Assembly (NCBI GenBank): GCA_015680685.1
Contig: MNCI01020454.1
Coordinates: forward strand, 69,337-133,336
From: Gnetum montanum
Taxonomy: Eukaryota; Streptophyta; Gnetopsida; Gnetales; Gnetaceae
Direction of reading: 5' to 3'
Length of the DNA: 64,000 bases
In this document: positions 9,842-19,409 of the stretch, in pieces
Position numbering within the stretch: position 1 is the first letter of the stretch
How the letters are laid out: the number at the start of each line of letters is the position of its first letter
The notes under the pieces: generated by a model
Databases searched by the model: none
Told to the model about the DNA's origin: nothing
What the model saw: the letters and a program-made list of their open reading frames with translations, nothing else
Made by a program: the position numbers and the translations under genes

Positions 9842-10048
9842 CTGACATGGATGCCGAAGCGCCTGAAGCACATATATCTCAAGTGGATGGGTTATAGTTA
9901 GAGGCCCTAGTTGAGGTGCCTTCCCATATAGATTCATCATATGCCAATCCATTGAGGCCATGGCATGAGATGCCCAATAAGGTGGACTTTGTTACTAGCA
10001 TTTTCAACGATGTTGTTGCTCATCTACAATGGGCTCATCCTAAATTAG
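9842..10048 (+). pseudogene. Antisense exon 5, acceptor damaged
   Basis: The phase predicted from exon 4 is open from 9842 to 10048 except for one TAG near 9896. It includes RPWHEMPNKVDFVTSIFNDV and HLQWAHPKL. The element 2 exon at 39844 to about 39980 encodes a matching KSWVEILDKVKLMHGMTKD. The expected acceptor reads ACAT instead of ACAG at 9838-9841, so splicing here is probably lost. The donor is ATTAG|GTGTGT. Confidence 0.5.
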
Positions 10049-10142
10049 GTGTGTACTTTATACTAAGCACCTGGGTTCATTGTATTTATGCATCTGTTGG
10101 AGTTTTTTTGTTGGCTCATATATGTAATGTTTGTACTTATAG

Positions 10143-10920
10143 GTGTGAAGCTTCAATGGATTCCTTCTGAGGCTATCCATATTGATGGTCTTCTGGAATT
10201 ACCCAAAGATGTTGAGCAGATTCCAAGAAGTATTTATGATGTAGTTTCGGGTTGTGTTATTCCAAATGCCAAGTCTCTCTAGACCTATAGGTGCTCAATT
10301 GAATAGTTATGGCTTGAAATCCAATCATTGAAAGGAAATTTGGGAAAAGTAATAGAGGAAAGGAATGACTTGCAGGCCCATTATGATTTTGCCTCTGCTA
10401 GATTGGCTGGTGATAGTACCTGGTGGACATCCAAAATCACCTATGCACGTTATTGGGCAAGCTTGAACAGCAAAGTGTAGGTGATTCGGGATCTGGCCGA
10501 ACAGTGGGCCTATATGGACTTGTTGAATAGGAAGTGCCATGATTAGAAGTGCTTTGCGTCCAAGGTGTGTAAATGGAGCTAGGATCAGAAAGACCACAAG
10601 TAGCAATACAAAAAGTGGTTAAAGGAGGAATCGATTGAATGTCGTCGGTTGGAGATGTTCGTGGAGGGGTTAGGCTTGTGCTCTTCCTATCAGAAGTGTG
10701 TTGAGTGTATAGAGGTGGAAGGATCTCCCGAGAGGTCCATTACCACTACCTCTGATGAAGCTTCAACAAGCATGTTTTCTCTTGAGCGTCCTTCCTAGTC
10801 TATAGTGGATAAGGGAAAAATTTTGGCGAACATCGACCTCGGGCTTGAGAAATATTGGGCATGCGTGCCCGAAGAGGAGATTTTATGCCGCCTAGAAGCT
10901 AACCTTAGGCCTTCCCCACC
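10143..10920 (+). pseudogene. Antisense exon 6: helical, coiled-coil-like region
   Basis: Starts after TACTTATAG with the phase expected from exon 5 and encodes VKLQWIPSEAIHIDGL, then a long charged region rich in Glu, Lys, Leu and Trp. Nonsense codons (mostly TAG at Gln- or Trp-like positions) interrupt it. The stretch KWLKEESIECRRLEMFVEG is matched by KWLKEESVE in element 2. Near the end VDKGKILANIDLGLEKYW matches VGILSSIDLGDVE. The donor position, CAG|GTTTGATG in element 2 (40923), is CC|TTTGAGTG here, so it is lost. Probably a dimerisation or partner-binding segment; inferred from composition only. Confidence 0.55.
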
Positions 10921-11039
10921 TTTGAGTGTTTTATTCTAATATCTTTTTATTTCCTTTAGTCCTCATCATCTTCCTTAGTGTTTTTAATCTGTTTATGTGT
11001 GCTTACTTATTTTATTGTTTTATTGTCTTTTTGTGGTAG

Positions 11040-11198
11040 GGACATGGTGATGATGAGGCTAGCCCCAATGGGATGAGAGGTGATGATGTAGAAGATTTTG
11101 AGGACCAACCCCCTCCTAATGCTAGTTCATTATTTGGCTTGTTAGTCTTATCAGTCTTTTCAGCGGTTTTGTTAGTTTGTTGTTATTTTTTCTTTTAG
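11040..11198 (+). pseudogene. Antisense exon 7: acidic start and hydrophobic tail
   Basis: Follows TTTGTGGTAG. It encodes HGDDEASPNGMRGDDVEDFE and then, from about 11128, a hydrophobic tail rich in Leu, Val and Phe ending at TAG 11196-11198. The tail could be a C-terminal membrane anchor, but the DNA here is T-rich and would give such residues anyway. Element 2's exon (41036-41103) begins GDIGGPSGKG and stops before the tail. Confidence 0.4.
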
Positions 11199-11606
11199 CT
11201 CTTCAATTTGTTTTGTTGCTTTTGAGATATTTGAAAATAGATGTAACATGATCATGGTGTAACATGTCATGACCCTATTGCTATGTTGGCAATCCATACC
11301 ACATATGTTTATATATTTTGTTTTGCTTTTTTTTTTTGAGTTTATTTGCGAACATAAATGTAAATTGGAATCATGTTTGGCAAAATAAAATGAACATTGT
11401 AACTTACAGAATGTAAATGATAATGACATAGCAAAGTTTCAATAAATTGTTGATGTACCATGCTCTAGTTTAAAGACATTTCAGGCTACACACATCAGTT
11501 TAAATTCATGATGGACTATTGCATCTTTGTCGAGATAAAAAAAGAAGAAGATGGTAGTTTTTTTTTGGTGAATTTTTAAAAAAGGAACTGACCATTTCTG
11601 ACTGTG
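11199..11606. other. Spacer between antisense gene and 27-bp array
   Basis: AT-rich, no coding domain on either strand. A poly-T run at 11323-11336 and an A-run near 11535 are visible. It may hold the 3' end of the antisense transcript. Confidence 0.4.
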
Positions 11607-11777
11607 GCTAGTTTAACATTGTTGCAGATGTTTGGTAGTTTAATGTCATCCTAGAAACATGGTAGTTTAACGTCCTTTCGGACATGTGGTGGTTTAACAT
11701 GATTTCGGACATGTGGTAGTTTAATGTCATTTTGGACGTGTGGTAGTTCAACATCATTTCGGACATGTGGTAGATGG
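11607..11777. repeat. 27-bp minisatellite at the protease edge of the spacer
   Basis: Units start at 11607, 11634, 11661, 11688, 11715, 11742 and 11769 (last partial), an exact 27-bp step after the first. Each opens with GGTAGTTTAAYRTC and ends with TTTCGGACATGT. Related motifs occur at the other noncoding borders of both elements. Confidence 0.9.
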
Positions 11778-11803
11778 TATCAATAATTGAGTAGCTTCTT
11801 TAC

Positions 11804-12727
11804 TTTTTGAAGCTTGAGATTAGGAGTAGGGTATGTCGATGTGATCATGTATTCAACATCTCCTTCGCTGGTTATGTCAAATGGTAATTCTGACCATGAG
11901 ACATCTGGGGGAATGGCCCCTATGTCAGCATGTTCCGAAGTTTCCATGTTTTGTAATGTTTCCATGTCTTCTAGGGGATCACGGTTTGGAGTTTGATCAT
12001 CACTTTGGGTCTTATCTGGTGCATTATCTTGCTTAGGCTCATTGGTGGTGTCATCTTGTTTAAGCTTGGGGGTAGTGTCGTCTTGTTTATATTCATCGAA
12101 TTCAACATTTGAGCCTTGGTTTGTGCCTACGTGTGAAGAGATGTTGAATGTAGCCATGTCACCATGTATAATGATTTCACCACCTTCGTAAGGTAAGTGA
12201 ATCTCTTGATGGATGGGTGAGGATACCACTTTTAATTGGGCTAACCAAGATCATCCCAAAATCAAGTTAAATCCTGGCATCTCATCTACGACAACAAACT
12301 TGGTTGACGTGGGGAACTGGTCCCCCGCTATGAAGTCCAAAGTGAGTGTTCCTTTTACTATGACACGTGATCCACTAAATGATTTCAGGAATGTTGTGGA
12401 TGTTGGTTTTATTTGCTCTATGAGCCCTAATTGTTCAATGACGGGGAATGGTACTATGTTTGTGGCTGCCCCATCATCAACATGCACCCTATGTATTTTA
12501 AACTGGTTGACTCATATGGTTATGAACATAGGTGTAGTGGTGACCTCTCCTATTTTCTCATCCTTTTTAATGTTATCTACATGAAATTCTAGTGATGTGG
12601 ACCTTGATCCTTGATGTGGAAACATTACTGCATGAATGGATGGTTCAGTTGCAGGTAAGTCTTCGCTGATAGGGATTGATGTTAACATACGTACTAGAGC
12701 TTCACAGTGTACTTGAGAAGTCATCAT
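11804..12727 (-). pseudogene. Aspartic protease domain and linker of element 1
   Basis: One frame runs from 12727 to 11780 with two internal stops. VHVDDGAATNIVPF at about 12450-12490 is the active-site loop of a retroviral-type protease (Asp followed by Gly-Ala in place of the common Thr/Ser-Gly). VVVDEMPGFNLILG at 12251-12290 is the C-terminal flap-and-ILG motif. Downstream, HQEIHLPYEGGEIIIHGD is shared with element 2 (about 42245-42300). A Gln/Asp/Thr-rich linker with KQDDTT repeats follows. The enzyme would cleave the Gag-Pol precursor in the particle. It lies in a different frame from gag, so translation would need a frameshift, or a mutation has occurred between them. Confidence 0.82.
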
Positions 12728-13475
12728 TAAGTCATATAGGCTTAGCGAAGTGTTCTTTTTTTTGAGGGCCTATGTAACCTAGGTTAGGAAATTGACCAAG
12801 TCTTTGCTATTTGGTATGTTCTTGTTGGTTGAGACTTGTTCCATTGTACCCAATAGTTGTATTTCTTGAGGGAGGATTGTGGCATGGTCAACTGGAACCG
12901 TTGGGTTTGGCTCCTCGGGCATTCTTGATTTTTAGCTTGATTACTTGTGCTTGACTTATCAGTTGTTGGAGCCATGGGTACAACATTTAATGGAGTGTGT
13001 TTTGGGGGTCCCAACTCATGAATTTGATATTCTCTTTCCAAACGTTCCATGGTCAACCTGTCTACGAGGCACTCTCGTGGAGGGTGTGGGGGAATCGTCA
13101 GGTTTTGAATGTCTGGTTGCTTCAGGACCCAAATGAAAAATTGAATAGGATGGGTTTGTGATGGAACTATTGGTAGTTGAGCATCAGGGTAGTTAGGCAC
13201 TTGGATTACAAATGGAATGGGACAAGTTGGTGTTTGTACGTCTATGGTTGCAACAGTAGGTAGTACCTGAATCACAAAGGGAGTGGGCTTAGTTTGTGGG
13301 GGTACGTTCGTTGTTGCCACCATAGGAGGTACCTAGATGATGAACGGTTTTCGAGGTATGAAGGATGGATGTATTGGAAATGAGGATTGGGGAGATGGTG
13401 TTGACGTTGTAGGAACATGAATCATAAAGGGTTTTATGGGTATTTCCTATTCATTGCTGACATGTATTGTGTTGA
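12728..13475 (-). pseudogene. Proline-rich gag-protease linker with repeats
   Basis: A third minus-strand frame is open at 12784-13323. It encodes repeated units built on PFVIQVP (KPTPFVIQVLP, CPIPFVIQVPNYP, HPIQFFIWVLKQP), with a further degraded unit above 13323 (RKPFIIQVPP). It continues into RECLVDRLTMERLEREYQIHELG and a Ser/Asn/Gln-rich stretch. I do not recognise a domain. Units are about 25-27 residues, suggesting expansion by tandem duplication. Confidence 0.55.
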
Positions 13476-15769
13476 TCACATAGGAGCCTCCTTGGTGTTA
13501 AGGGGATCCTTATACATGCCCATAGATTGATTTTGTGATTTTACAGGGTTACCTTCATCGAAGGTTATTTCACCCCTATCAATCATACGTTGTATGTCTT
13601 GTTTCAGGGTGAAATAATAATCAGTTTCGTGCCCGTTTTGTTGATGGTATTCACAAAATCTATCTAGCCTAAAGCCTCTTGGAACTGGAGGCTCATTCGG
13701 TGTTGCCAAGCTTGGGTTTTTGACCAATTCACAGTGTCGATCATGTTTCTGGGCTGCCATAGGAGACAAATGCTTATGTTTGATGGCCCTAGCCTTTAAA
13801 AGGTGATCTAATAATTGTGAAGGCTTCATAGGAAATGGTGTATATTTAGCAGGTTCTTTTCTCTCAAATGTATTGGCATGACCCATGTTAGTAGTTTGCA
13901 TGAAGGATGGTTCGGGTGTAGGTGCAGGAGTGGTTTTCTCATAGTGAACGAGAGTAGTAGGTTTTTTCCATTTTTGTGCTACGTTATTGGGTTGAGCCGT
14001 CCCCACCACTGCTACTACTGTTGCTTTAGCCTTGTCTTTGTCTTTCTTCATGTGTTGATTTTTAAAGGCTGAATAAGCGGGTTCATGACTATTTTGGGCT
14101 GCCTCCTCTATGTTCTTTATCTATACAAAAGCTTGACTCAGAGTGCAAGTGTTTAGATAATAGAGCTTTGACTTAACGAAGTCATTCACAGCTCCTTTAA
14201 GAATTGTAAGTAGGTATGTTTTCGAGATTGGCTCGTGAAGTTCATTAAGTGTAGCACTCCATCTCTAAATGAACTTTTGCACAGGTTCTAGTGGTGCTTG
14301 CTTCACTTGGATTAGTCTATCTAAGGTTTCTTCGGGCTTCAAGTTGTACTTAAACCTGGTAACAAACTGGTGTAACAGATCCTCTAGAGAGGATACAGAG
14401 TTCCAGGGTAAGGCTTTGTACCAGTCTAAGGCTCTTCTAGTTAAAGACATTGCGAACATGTGTAGGATTACATGGGGCTAAGCTTGAAGTAGCAGACATT
14501 CTAATCTGAATGTTACTAAGTGGGTGTTGGGGTCTCCTTCCCCGTTATATTTTATCAATTAAGGCAATGAAACTCCCTTGGGTAAAGCTAAAGGTGGCAC
14601 TGATGAACTGATCGGATCATCTTGGTAGAAGTCCAATACTTTAAGCTCTTCAATGTTAGCGGTTTTAAGGCGCTTTACCTCATCAGTGAGCTCTTGCATC
14701 ATCTTTTTGGCTTCGGCCCATTCTTGGACACTCGGTGGGGTAGTAGGTTGGCTAGTTTAAGTGCTATGCAAGTTAGACTACTGTATAGTTGGAAAGAATA
14801 GTGACTGTTGAGTTGTTGATGGTTGCACTTGGGTGACATTCGTGGATGGAATTGTAGCAGGTGGTATGCTGTAATGAGTGGGTTGATTTTGTTGCATGCC
14901 AGACGTGGTCCACTGTCCAGTTACGAGGTGTGAGGAAATGCCTTGAACCTGTTGAGTCGAAGTGGTGAACGGTGCTCCTTGGATTTGCACTCACAGTATA
15001 TAGTAAGTAGATATAGAAGTGGTATCATAGATGGCATCCCAATTACTTGGGGTGGGAAGGTCTTTCCTACATTAGTTTGAGAGGAGAGTTGTTGGGGTTG
15101 TACTTGTAGGAGTGGAGATAACGTGGTGATCGGGGGAATAACGGAGATGGGTGCGTTGAATTAAGCATTGGAGATGGGGAGAGTGGGAATGAGAGTGGGT
15201 GCTTCCTATTGAGATACCTGTGCTTGAGTGCTTTTAAATGTATGAAGGGACATGGTCTCTCCCGTGAAAGGGTAGAATAATAGATTTGTGTAAGTATGCG
15301 GACTGAGAGTATGGTATGAATCCTCATGTTCGGATTGGGCTGCAAAATCATCTTCTTCATCTCCATTTTGAGGTTCTATGGCATGTTGGCATGAGGTTTG
15401 GTTCCTTGCCATGAGGAGTTAGGATATGAGCTCATGGTGGGATTCAGAGAGGGGAATTACGTCATATGCTGAAGGGATAAAGTTACGGCCTCCCTTGTAG
15501 ATGAGTTTGTTATGTCATTTTGCTTCCATTTCTGTACGATTGATGGGCATATTAGCTTGGATTTTAACACAAATAAAGTTATATTGTTCAGGCATTAGGA
15601 TGGTGTACATGGGGTCTCCACCTTGTAGTCTCAGTGATTGGAGAGGTGGCCCCTAAGGGTTCATCTCGTCAAGGGCAACTATGTCCTCAGCAGTAGTGAC
15701 GAGCTTTGTGACGTTGGCACCGAAGTTAGAGATAGGTAAGGCAGCAACGTTGGTCTGTGCGGGGTCCAT
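13476..15769 (-). pseudogene. gag of element 1 (broken)
   Basis: I place the start at the ATG at 15769-15767, beginning MDPAQTNVAALPI. The frame runs, with stops, through MPEQYNFICVKIQAN and GGRNFIPSAYDV (similar to element 2's DGRKYVPSSYDQ) to about 15206. It is then shifted relative to 14990. The capsid-like core FAMSLTRRALDWYKALPWNSVSSLEDL at 14350-14455 is typical of Tat gag. The C-terminal part (13476-14051) holds CEYHQQNGHETDYYF at residues 133-147, a zinc-knuckle-like C..H....H....C motif whose last Cys is Tyr, followed by a QDIQRMIDRGEI helix. It would form the particle that packages element RNA. Confidence 0.85.
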
Positions 15770-16491
15770 TATGAGTGATTATGAAGATAGAGTATGGAAG
15801 GAATTAGAGCGTAAGAGAGAGAAAATGCATGCTAAGTGTCAGCAACGTATGGTCAATAGCGTGTGAAATATGCAGTGTATGGTAAGAAACTATGAGCAAC
15901 ATATGAAATATGCAGCGTATGACAAGTATAGGCAGTGTAATGAAGAATAGATAGTGTATGAGATGATATGAGTAGTGTATGATAGTATAGCATTTCAGCA
16001 TGTATGATAAACAAGATAGAGCATGTCCACCTTAAACTGAGACAACTTGTAACTTTGAAAAGGGTAAACAACGTGTGAATGTTGAAGTAAAGCGTGTTGC
16101 CTGGAAACTGAAATTCTAAAATGCAAGTGAGTTTAAAATGCAATGTCTGACCTATGGGACAACGTGTGGACACTCAGTGTAGCATCTAGGAGGGAAAACT
16201 GAGTTGCTATATGTTGTTAATGATGTTTAAGAAGGGAGAGGATGATAAGAGATGCTGTGAACAATGTCTAAAGTTGGAACAGAGTGTAGGATGCTGCGGG
16301 AAGCATTAGGATTTTAGAATAGAGTGCAGGATGCTGTGGTTCAAACAGAAATGTGTCTAGAAAGTTAGAAATAGCATCCAAGATTGAGAGAGGAGGGTTT
16401 AATGGACGTTGGGATAGGGCAGCATGGGAATGCTAGCAACAAGGTAGCGTATGGACTCTGGATTTGGGATGCTGAGAAGCGGATGCAAATC
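15770..16491 (-). other. Untranslated leader of element 1
   Basis: About 720 bases between the primer-binding site and the gag start. Plus-strand words such as AGTGTATGA and AGCGTATGA recur at 15850-15990, giving a simple, TA/TG-rich tract. Packaging signals would be expected here; none can be pointed to. Confidence 0.5.
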
Positions 16492-16511
16492 GGCCCTCCT
16501 TCTAGCGGCAA
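16492..16511 (-). other. Primer-binding site region of element 1
   Basis: On the minus strand it reads TTGCCGCTAGAAGGAGGGCC just inside the 5' LTR. Element 2 has TTGTCTCTAGAAGGAGGGCC in the same position (46717-46736), so 18 of 20 bases agree although the surrounding DNA does not. I cannot assign the primer tRNA; it is not the initiator-Met type common in other plant elements. Confidence 0.7.
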
Positions 16512-17111
16512 TTTACTGTACCATCCGAAATCGTTGACATGAGGCAAGAATGAAAAAGATGCCAAGAGATTTATGGAAAACACAGTACGACCCTACCTTC
16601 ATGCAAGGGTAAGCTGGAAATAAATGAAGGTAGAGTGCCTAGAATGGTCTGCACATGGATCAAACAAGAACTTCCCCTAACATACGCAAATTGCAATGTG
16701 TTGGGTGATATGTAAAAAAATATGTAAACTAAACATGATGTATGTAAACAAGCATAAACTTTTTGAATAAAGTGAAAACATCATAGAATGTGTGCAGAAT
16801 GAAAATTGCAAAGAATTGCGTGCAAAAATGAACTGTTTGTATTAAAAAAAGTATAGAAAGTGCACCAGTTAGAACGTAGTTGTGGATGGGTCACAAGACG
16901 AATATTTAGTTACAATGTGAAGGGTATACAGATGGTGGTGGATTGCAAGTTTTTAGTTGCAGGTGTGCAACGTGCCTAGAATTGTCCTAAGTGCTCAGCG
17001 TGACCAAGTATGGGTAATGCCCAATAGTACGAGATAATGATGATGAGATTCGCCAACTCTCTAGATCTCCCTTCTCCCAAAATTTCCCACCTTGGTTTAG
17101 TGTGAGATCGG

Positions 17112-17121
17112 GGTATTTATG
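17112..17121 (-). promoter_or_regulatory. Candidate TATA box of the element 1 LTR
   Basis: The minus strand reads GCATAAATACC, about 600 bases before the end of the LTR. It is the best TATA-like sequence in the central LTR; the transcript would start around 17080. Confidence 0.4.
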
Positions 17122-17704
17122 CAGGTCTGAGCGCAAGATTTGGATCTGTGTGAAAGGTTAATGGTCACTGGATGCGGGAAATGCAGATCGGGCGATAGGT
17201 GTGAACGTTTTGACCAGATGCATAGAATTTTACAATGTACAGGGTGTAGCATGACCAAGATCTCTTACGCTGGTGTGTGTAATCCACAGTGTAAGAGCTT
17301 GATACACTGAAAAATGCAAGATGTACAAAGAATGTTAAAGTACAGGAGTGGATCTGGATGTTTGGCCTTCGGATCTGCAGATTTGTGCTATTTTTTGATT
17401 TGCCAAGGCCTCCAGTGTGTGTGGATCTAGCTCTGGTGTGTCTGCAGCGTGTCTTGGTGTTAGCATCTAGCATTCGGCATCCCAGCATGTCAATGTCTAG
17501 CGTGTCTAAGTGTTTACATTGTGCATGCGCTGGTGTCTGCGTGCCAGCATGACCATTAGCGTGTTCAATGTTTATGATGCATTTTAAGCCCATTTTTGAC
17601 TTGTGAGACCCATTTTCAGAGTGGATCAGCATGCCTGAGGTTGAGAGGGTTCTGCATGTCTATTTTGAGCTAATTTGGAGGCTGTTTTGACATACTTTTG
17701 ATTG

Positions 17705-18320
17705 GTCGTGCTGCCCAGCGTGACCTCAGTGTGACCAAGTGTTTGTGCCTTGTTTTGAGCTAATTTTCAGATGTTGATGCTTACTTGTTGATGCTCAACT
17801 ATTGCCTGCTCTCCAGGGTTGCCTGGATGTTGAATTTGACCTCATTTTGCTACTATTTTGGTCATCTTTTGTTTGGTCACGTTATGGTCATGTTGTGCAG
17901 TGTGACCTTAGTGTGACCAAGTTAAAATGGTATATTTGAAGCCCAAATCTGGATTTTCTAAAGCTTGAGAGTTAGTACAGTTGTTGCCTATCCCCTGGGG
18001 ATTGAGTTTATGTTGAAACTAGACCTGGGACTACTTGGTGTGCCCTATTTTTGGTTGGTCACACTGTACAGTGTGACCTTAGTGTGACTAATTGAAAATG
18101 CCATTTTTGAGGCCCAAATTTTGATTTTATGGAGCCCGTGAACATGTACAATTACTGCCTAGCTCCCAGGAGATGAATTCATGCCAAAATTCTGCCTGGA
18201 GGTGCCCAAATTGAGCTATTCTTGTTTGGTCATTTTGTGCAGCATGACCTCAGTGTGACTAACTGAAAGTGGCTCAAAACATGTGATTCTAAGCTTGAAT
18301 TTTGAGGTTCTGAAGGCTGG
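17705..18320. repeat. Tandem units inside U3 of the element 1 LTR
   Basis: Four diverged units of about 170-185 bases start near 17705, 17875, 18057 and 18229. Each opens with GGTCA...TG(T/C)(G/A)CAG(C/T)(G/A)TGACCT(C/T)AG(T/C)(G/A)TGAC, then a CC..ATTTTGAGGCCCAAAT-like stretch and a GCCTAG/CTCCCAGG-like stretch. The third unit contains the perfect 22-bp palindrome. U3 tandem units often act as enhancers in LTR elements. Confidence 0.75.
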
Positions 18321-18496
18321 GAGCTACAGGGGGCATTGGTGAAGCTCATGGAGGGCCCGTGTGCTCAAATTGGGGTTGTTTGGACCTGATCTTGGGGCTC
18401 CAAAATTTGGTCATGTTGTACTCATTTTGGGTAGTAGCATGACTTAGCTTGAGTCCTATCTAAAAGTGGTAGGCCAAATTTTTTTTGGTGTTTTTC

Positions 18497-18905
18497 AGAG
18501 CTAATGTTGAAAAAAGTGTTAGTGCTAGTGTTTGTGTCACTCACCCAAGTTTCCTTCTTAGAATCTCTAGTGTGCTCCATGGCCACCCTAGCTTTGTGAG
18601 TTTAGTCCAACATCCAAGTCCCTGGTTACCTCTAAGGTGATGCTAATGTTAGCTTTAGATCTAGTTTCATTTGAATAGTCTTCACATCACCTACACAAAA
18701 GTTAGGTTTTTTCAGCTACTAGCTAATTTACCAAAATGGCCTTGTTTTGACTTTAAATCATTTTTAGATGATGTCCATAACTTCTTTATTCATATCTACA
18801 CCTAACAAAGATTTCCCCTTCTCTCCACATAAGTCACAAGAGCTATCCTTACTTCACACTCTTACATTGTCCGCAAAGAGCTTCACTTGAGGTGAAAATT
18901 AGGCA
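18497..18905. other. Flank of element 1, unassigned
   Basis: Unique-looking, moderately T-rich DNA immediately after the LTR end. No coding domain or repeat I can name. The first five bases (GAGCT) should be the right-hand target duplication of element 1, but the left partner is outside the window. Confidence 0.5.
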
Positions 18906-19265
18906 ATGGCCAATGATAAAATGAAAGAGAAGGAACTTGCAAATAAGTTACCTATACAAAAAAAAAAGGTCTCATTTCAAGGGACATCAAACCCAACTTC
19001 TCATGCCCTTGCTACTATACCAAGTGCTCTTATATTTGATATTATGCCTCCTATGCCAATCTCCAAGGATGAAACCCTTGTGAGCAAAGATGTGCCTCAA
19101 ATCATAGTTATGATGAAATTAAAGGGAAGAAACCTCTCTCTCTTCAATGTCATCTCAACTTCCAAGGAGCATTGTTTGGAATTGGAGGAGCTCTTCAAAT
19201 CCATCACATTACCAATAGAATTCAACATGATTCCTGTGCCATGCCATTTTTTTAGTGCTCAATAA
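18906..19265 (+). CDS. Short hypothetical ORF, 119 codons
   Basis: Starts at an ATG and encodes MANDKMKEKELANKLPIQKK, a charged N-terminus, then a stretch with few features and a C-terminal LELEELFKSITLPIEF. No motif, membrane segment or family is recognised. Codon use is ordinary and the ORF is not repeat-derived. It may be a fragment of an old retrotransposon gag or of a host gene cut by element insertions. Low confidence that it is expressed. Confidence 0.3.
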   Translation: MANDKMKEKELANKLPIQKKKVSFQGTSNPTSHALATIPSALIFDIMPPMPISKDETLVSKDVPQIIVMMKLKGRNLSLFNVISTSKEHCLELEELFKSITLPIEFNMIPVPCHFFSAQ

Positions 19266-19409
19266 CCCAATGTATGAGGTTAACTTAACATCATCATCAT
19301 TGTCCTAGCCTTTTCCTTAACAAAATGGGATCAGCTATATAAATTATTTTTCATCATTCATCTCTATGAAAGGCTAGGTATTTTCTTATTTGTTATTTTT
19401 TCAAATAAT
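19266..19409. repeat. Possible plant dispersed-repeat tail
   Basis: Contains ACATCATCATCATTGTCC, then AAAATGGGATCAGCTATATA and CATTCATCTCTATGAAAGGC. From memory this order of words resembles a tail widely dispersed in plant genomes, probably the 3' end of RTE-type LINEs. No coding part of a LINE is present nearby. Confidence 0.35.

Larger units (their letters stand above)
7411..11198 (+). pseudogene. Antisense, intron-containing captured gene in element 1 (about seven exons)
   Basis: On the strand opposite gag-pol, blocks of coding sequence are separated by T-rich introns with GT-AG ends. Exons as I read them: 7411-7859, 7943-8214, 8304-9350, 9495-9761, about 9842-10048, 10143 to about 10920, and 11040-11198. 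Reading phase is kept across the junctions 1/2 to 5/6, although the acceptor of exon 5 is mutated. This is hard to explain by chance. A homologous gene with matching exon order is in element 2 (37487-41103). The product would exceed 1000 residues: an FCP1-like HAD domain, an unknown central domain, an acidic linker and a coiled-coil-like region. It is broken here by a few stops and two damaged splice sites. Function is unknown; it resembles a captured host gene kept by the element family. Confidence 0.75.
5362..11803. other. Spacer splitting element 1 pol between protease and RT (candidate sense intron)
   Basis: About 6.4 kb lie between the protease linker and the first RT residues with no sense-strand coding domain. 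The RT side ends in a minus-strand AG (5362-5363), and the protease side has AA|GTAAAG on the minus strand at 11804-11798. Element 2 has an AG at the same RT position (31511-31512) and a comparable but larger spacer. Tat elements of the Ogre type are known to carry a pro-rt intron, so an intron is plausible. However, using exactly these two sites the reading frame would not be kept, so the donor is uncertain or an indel has occurred. The spacer carries an antisense gene at 7411-11198. Confidence 0.6.
1..18496 (-). mobile_element. Element 1: Ty3/gypsy Tat-lineage LTR retrotransposon, incomplete at the window edge
   Basis: The 452 bases at the left edge match 18057-18496, so these are two LTR copies in direct orientation. 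Between them, on the minus strand, lie gag, protease, RT, RNase H, a second RNase H and integrase in that order. Integrase downstream of RT defines Ty3/gypsy. The extra archaeal-type RNase H before integrase is a known mark of the plant Tat lineage, and the primer-binding motif and polypurine tract agree. The element is at least 18.5 kb because pol is split by a 6.4-kb spacer between protease and RT. It is defective: several in-frame stops, a frameshift in integrase and altered catalytic residues. The outer end of the 3' LTR and its target duplication are outside the window. Confidence 0.93.
16517..18496 (-). repeat. 5' LTR of element 1
   Basis: Bounded on the plus strand by TG (16517) next to the primer-binding region and CA (18495-18496). 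The part 18057-18496 is repeated at 1-452. Length about 1.98 kb. It holds a candidate TATA box (17112-17121) and four diverged tandem units in U3. The lower boundary is inferred, since its partner lies outside the window. Confidence 0.8.

Noticed and set aside
7411-11198. An ordinary host gene that the retrotransposon merely surrounds by chance
   Set aside because: The same gene sits in the same position and orientation in element 2, so it travels with the elements.
17358-17552. 64-codon ORF rich in Cys and Val in the LTR
   Set aside because: Lies in the U3/R region of the LTR with no family match; a composition effect.
19284-19385. A complete LINE insertion
   Set aside because: Only tail-like words are seen; no endonuclease or reverse transcriptase of LINE type is nearby.
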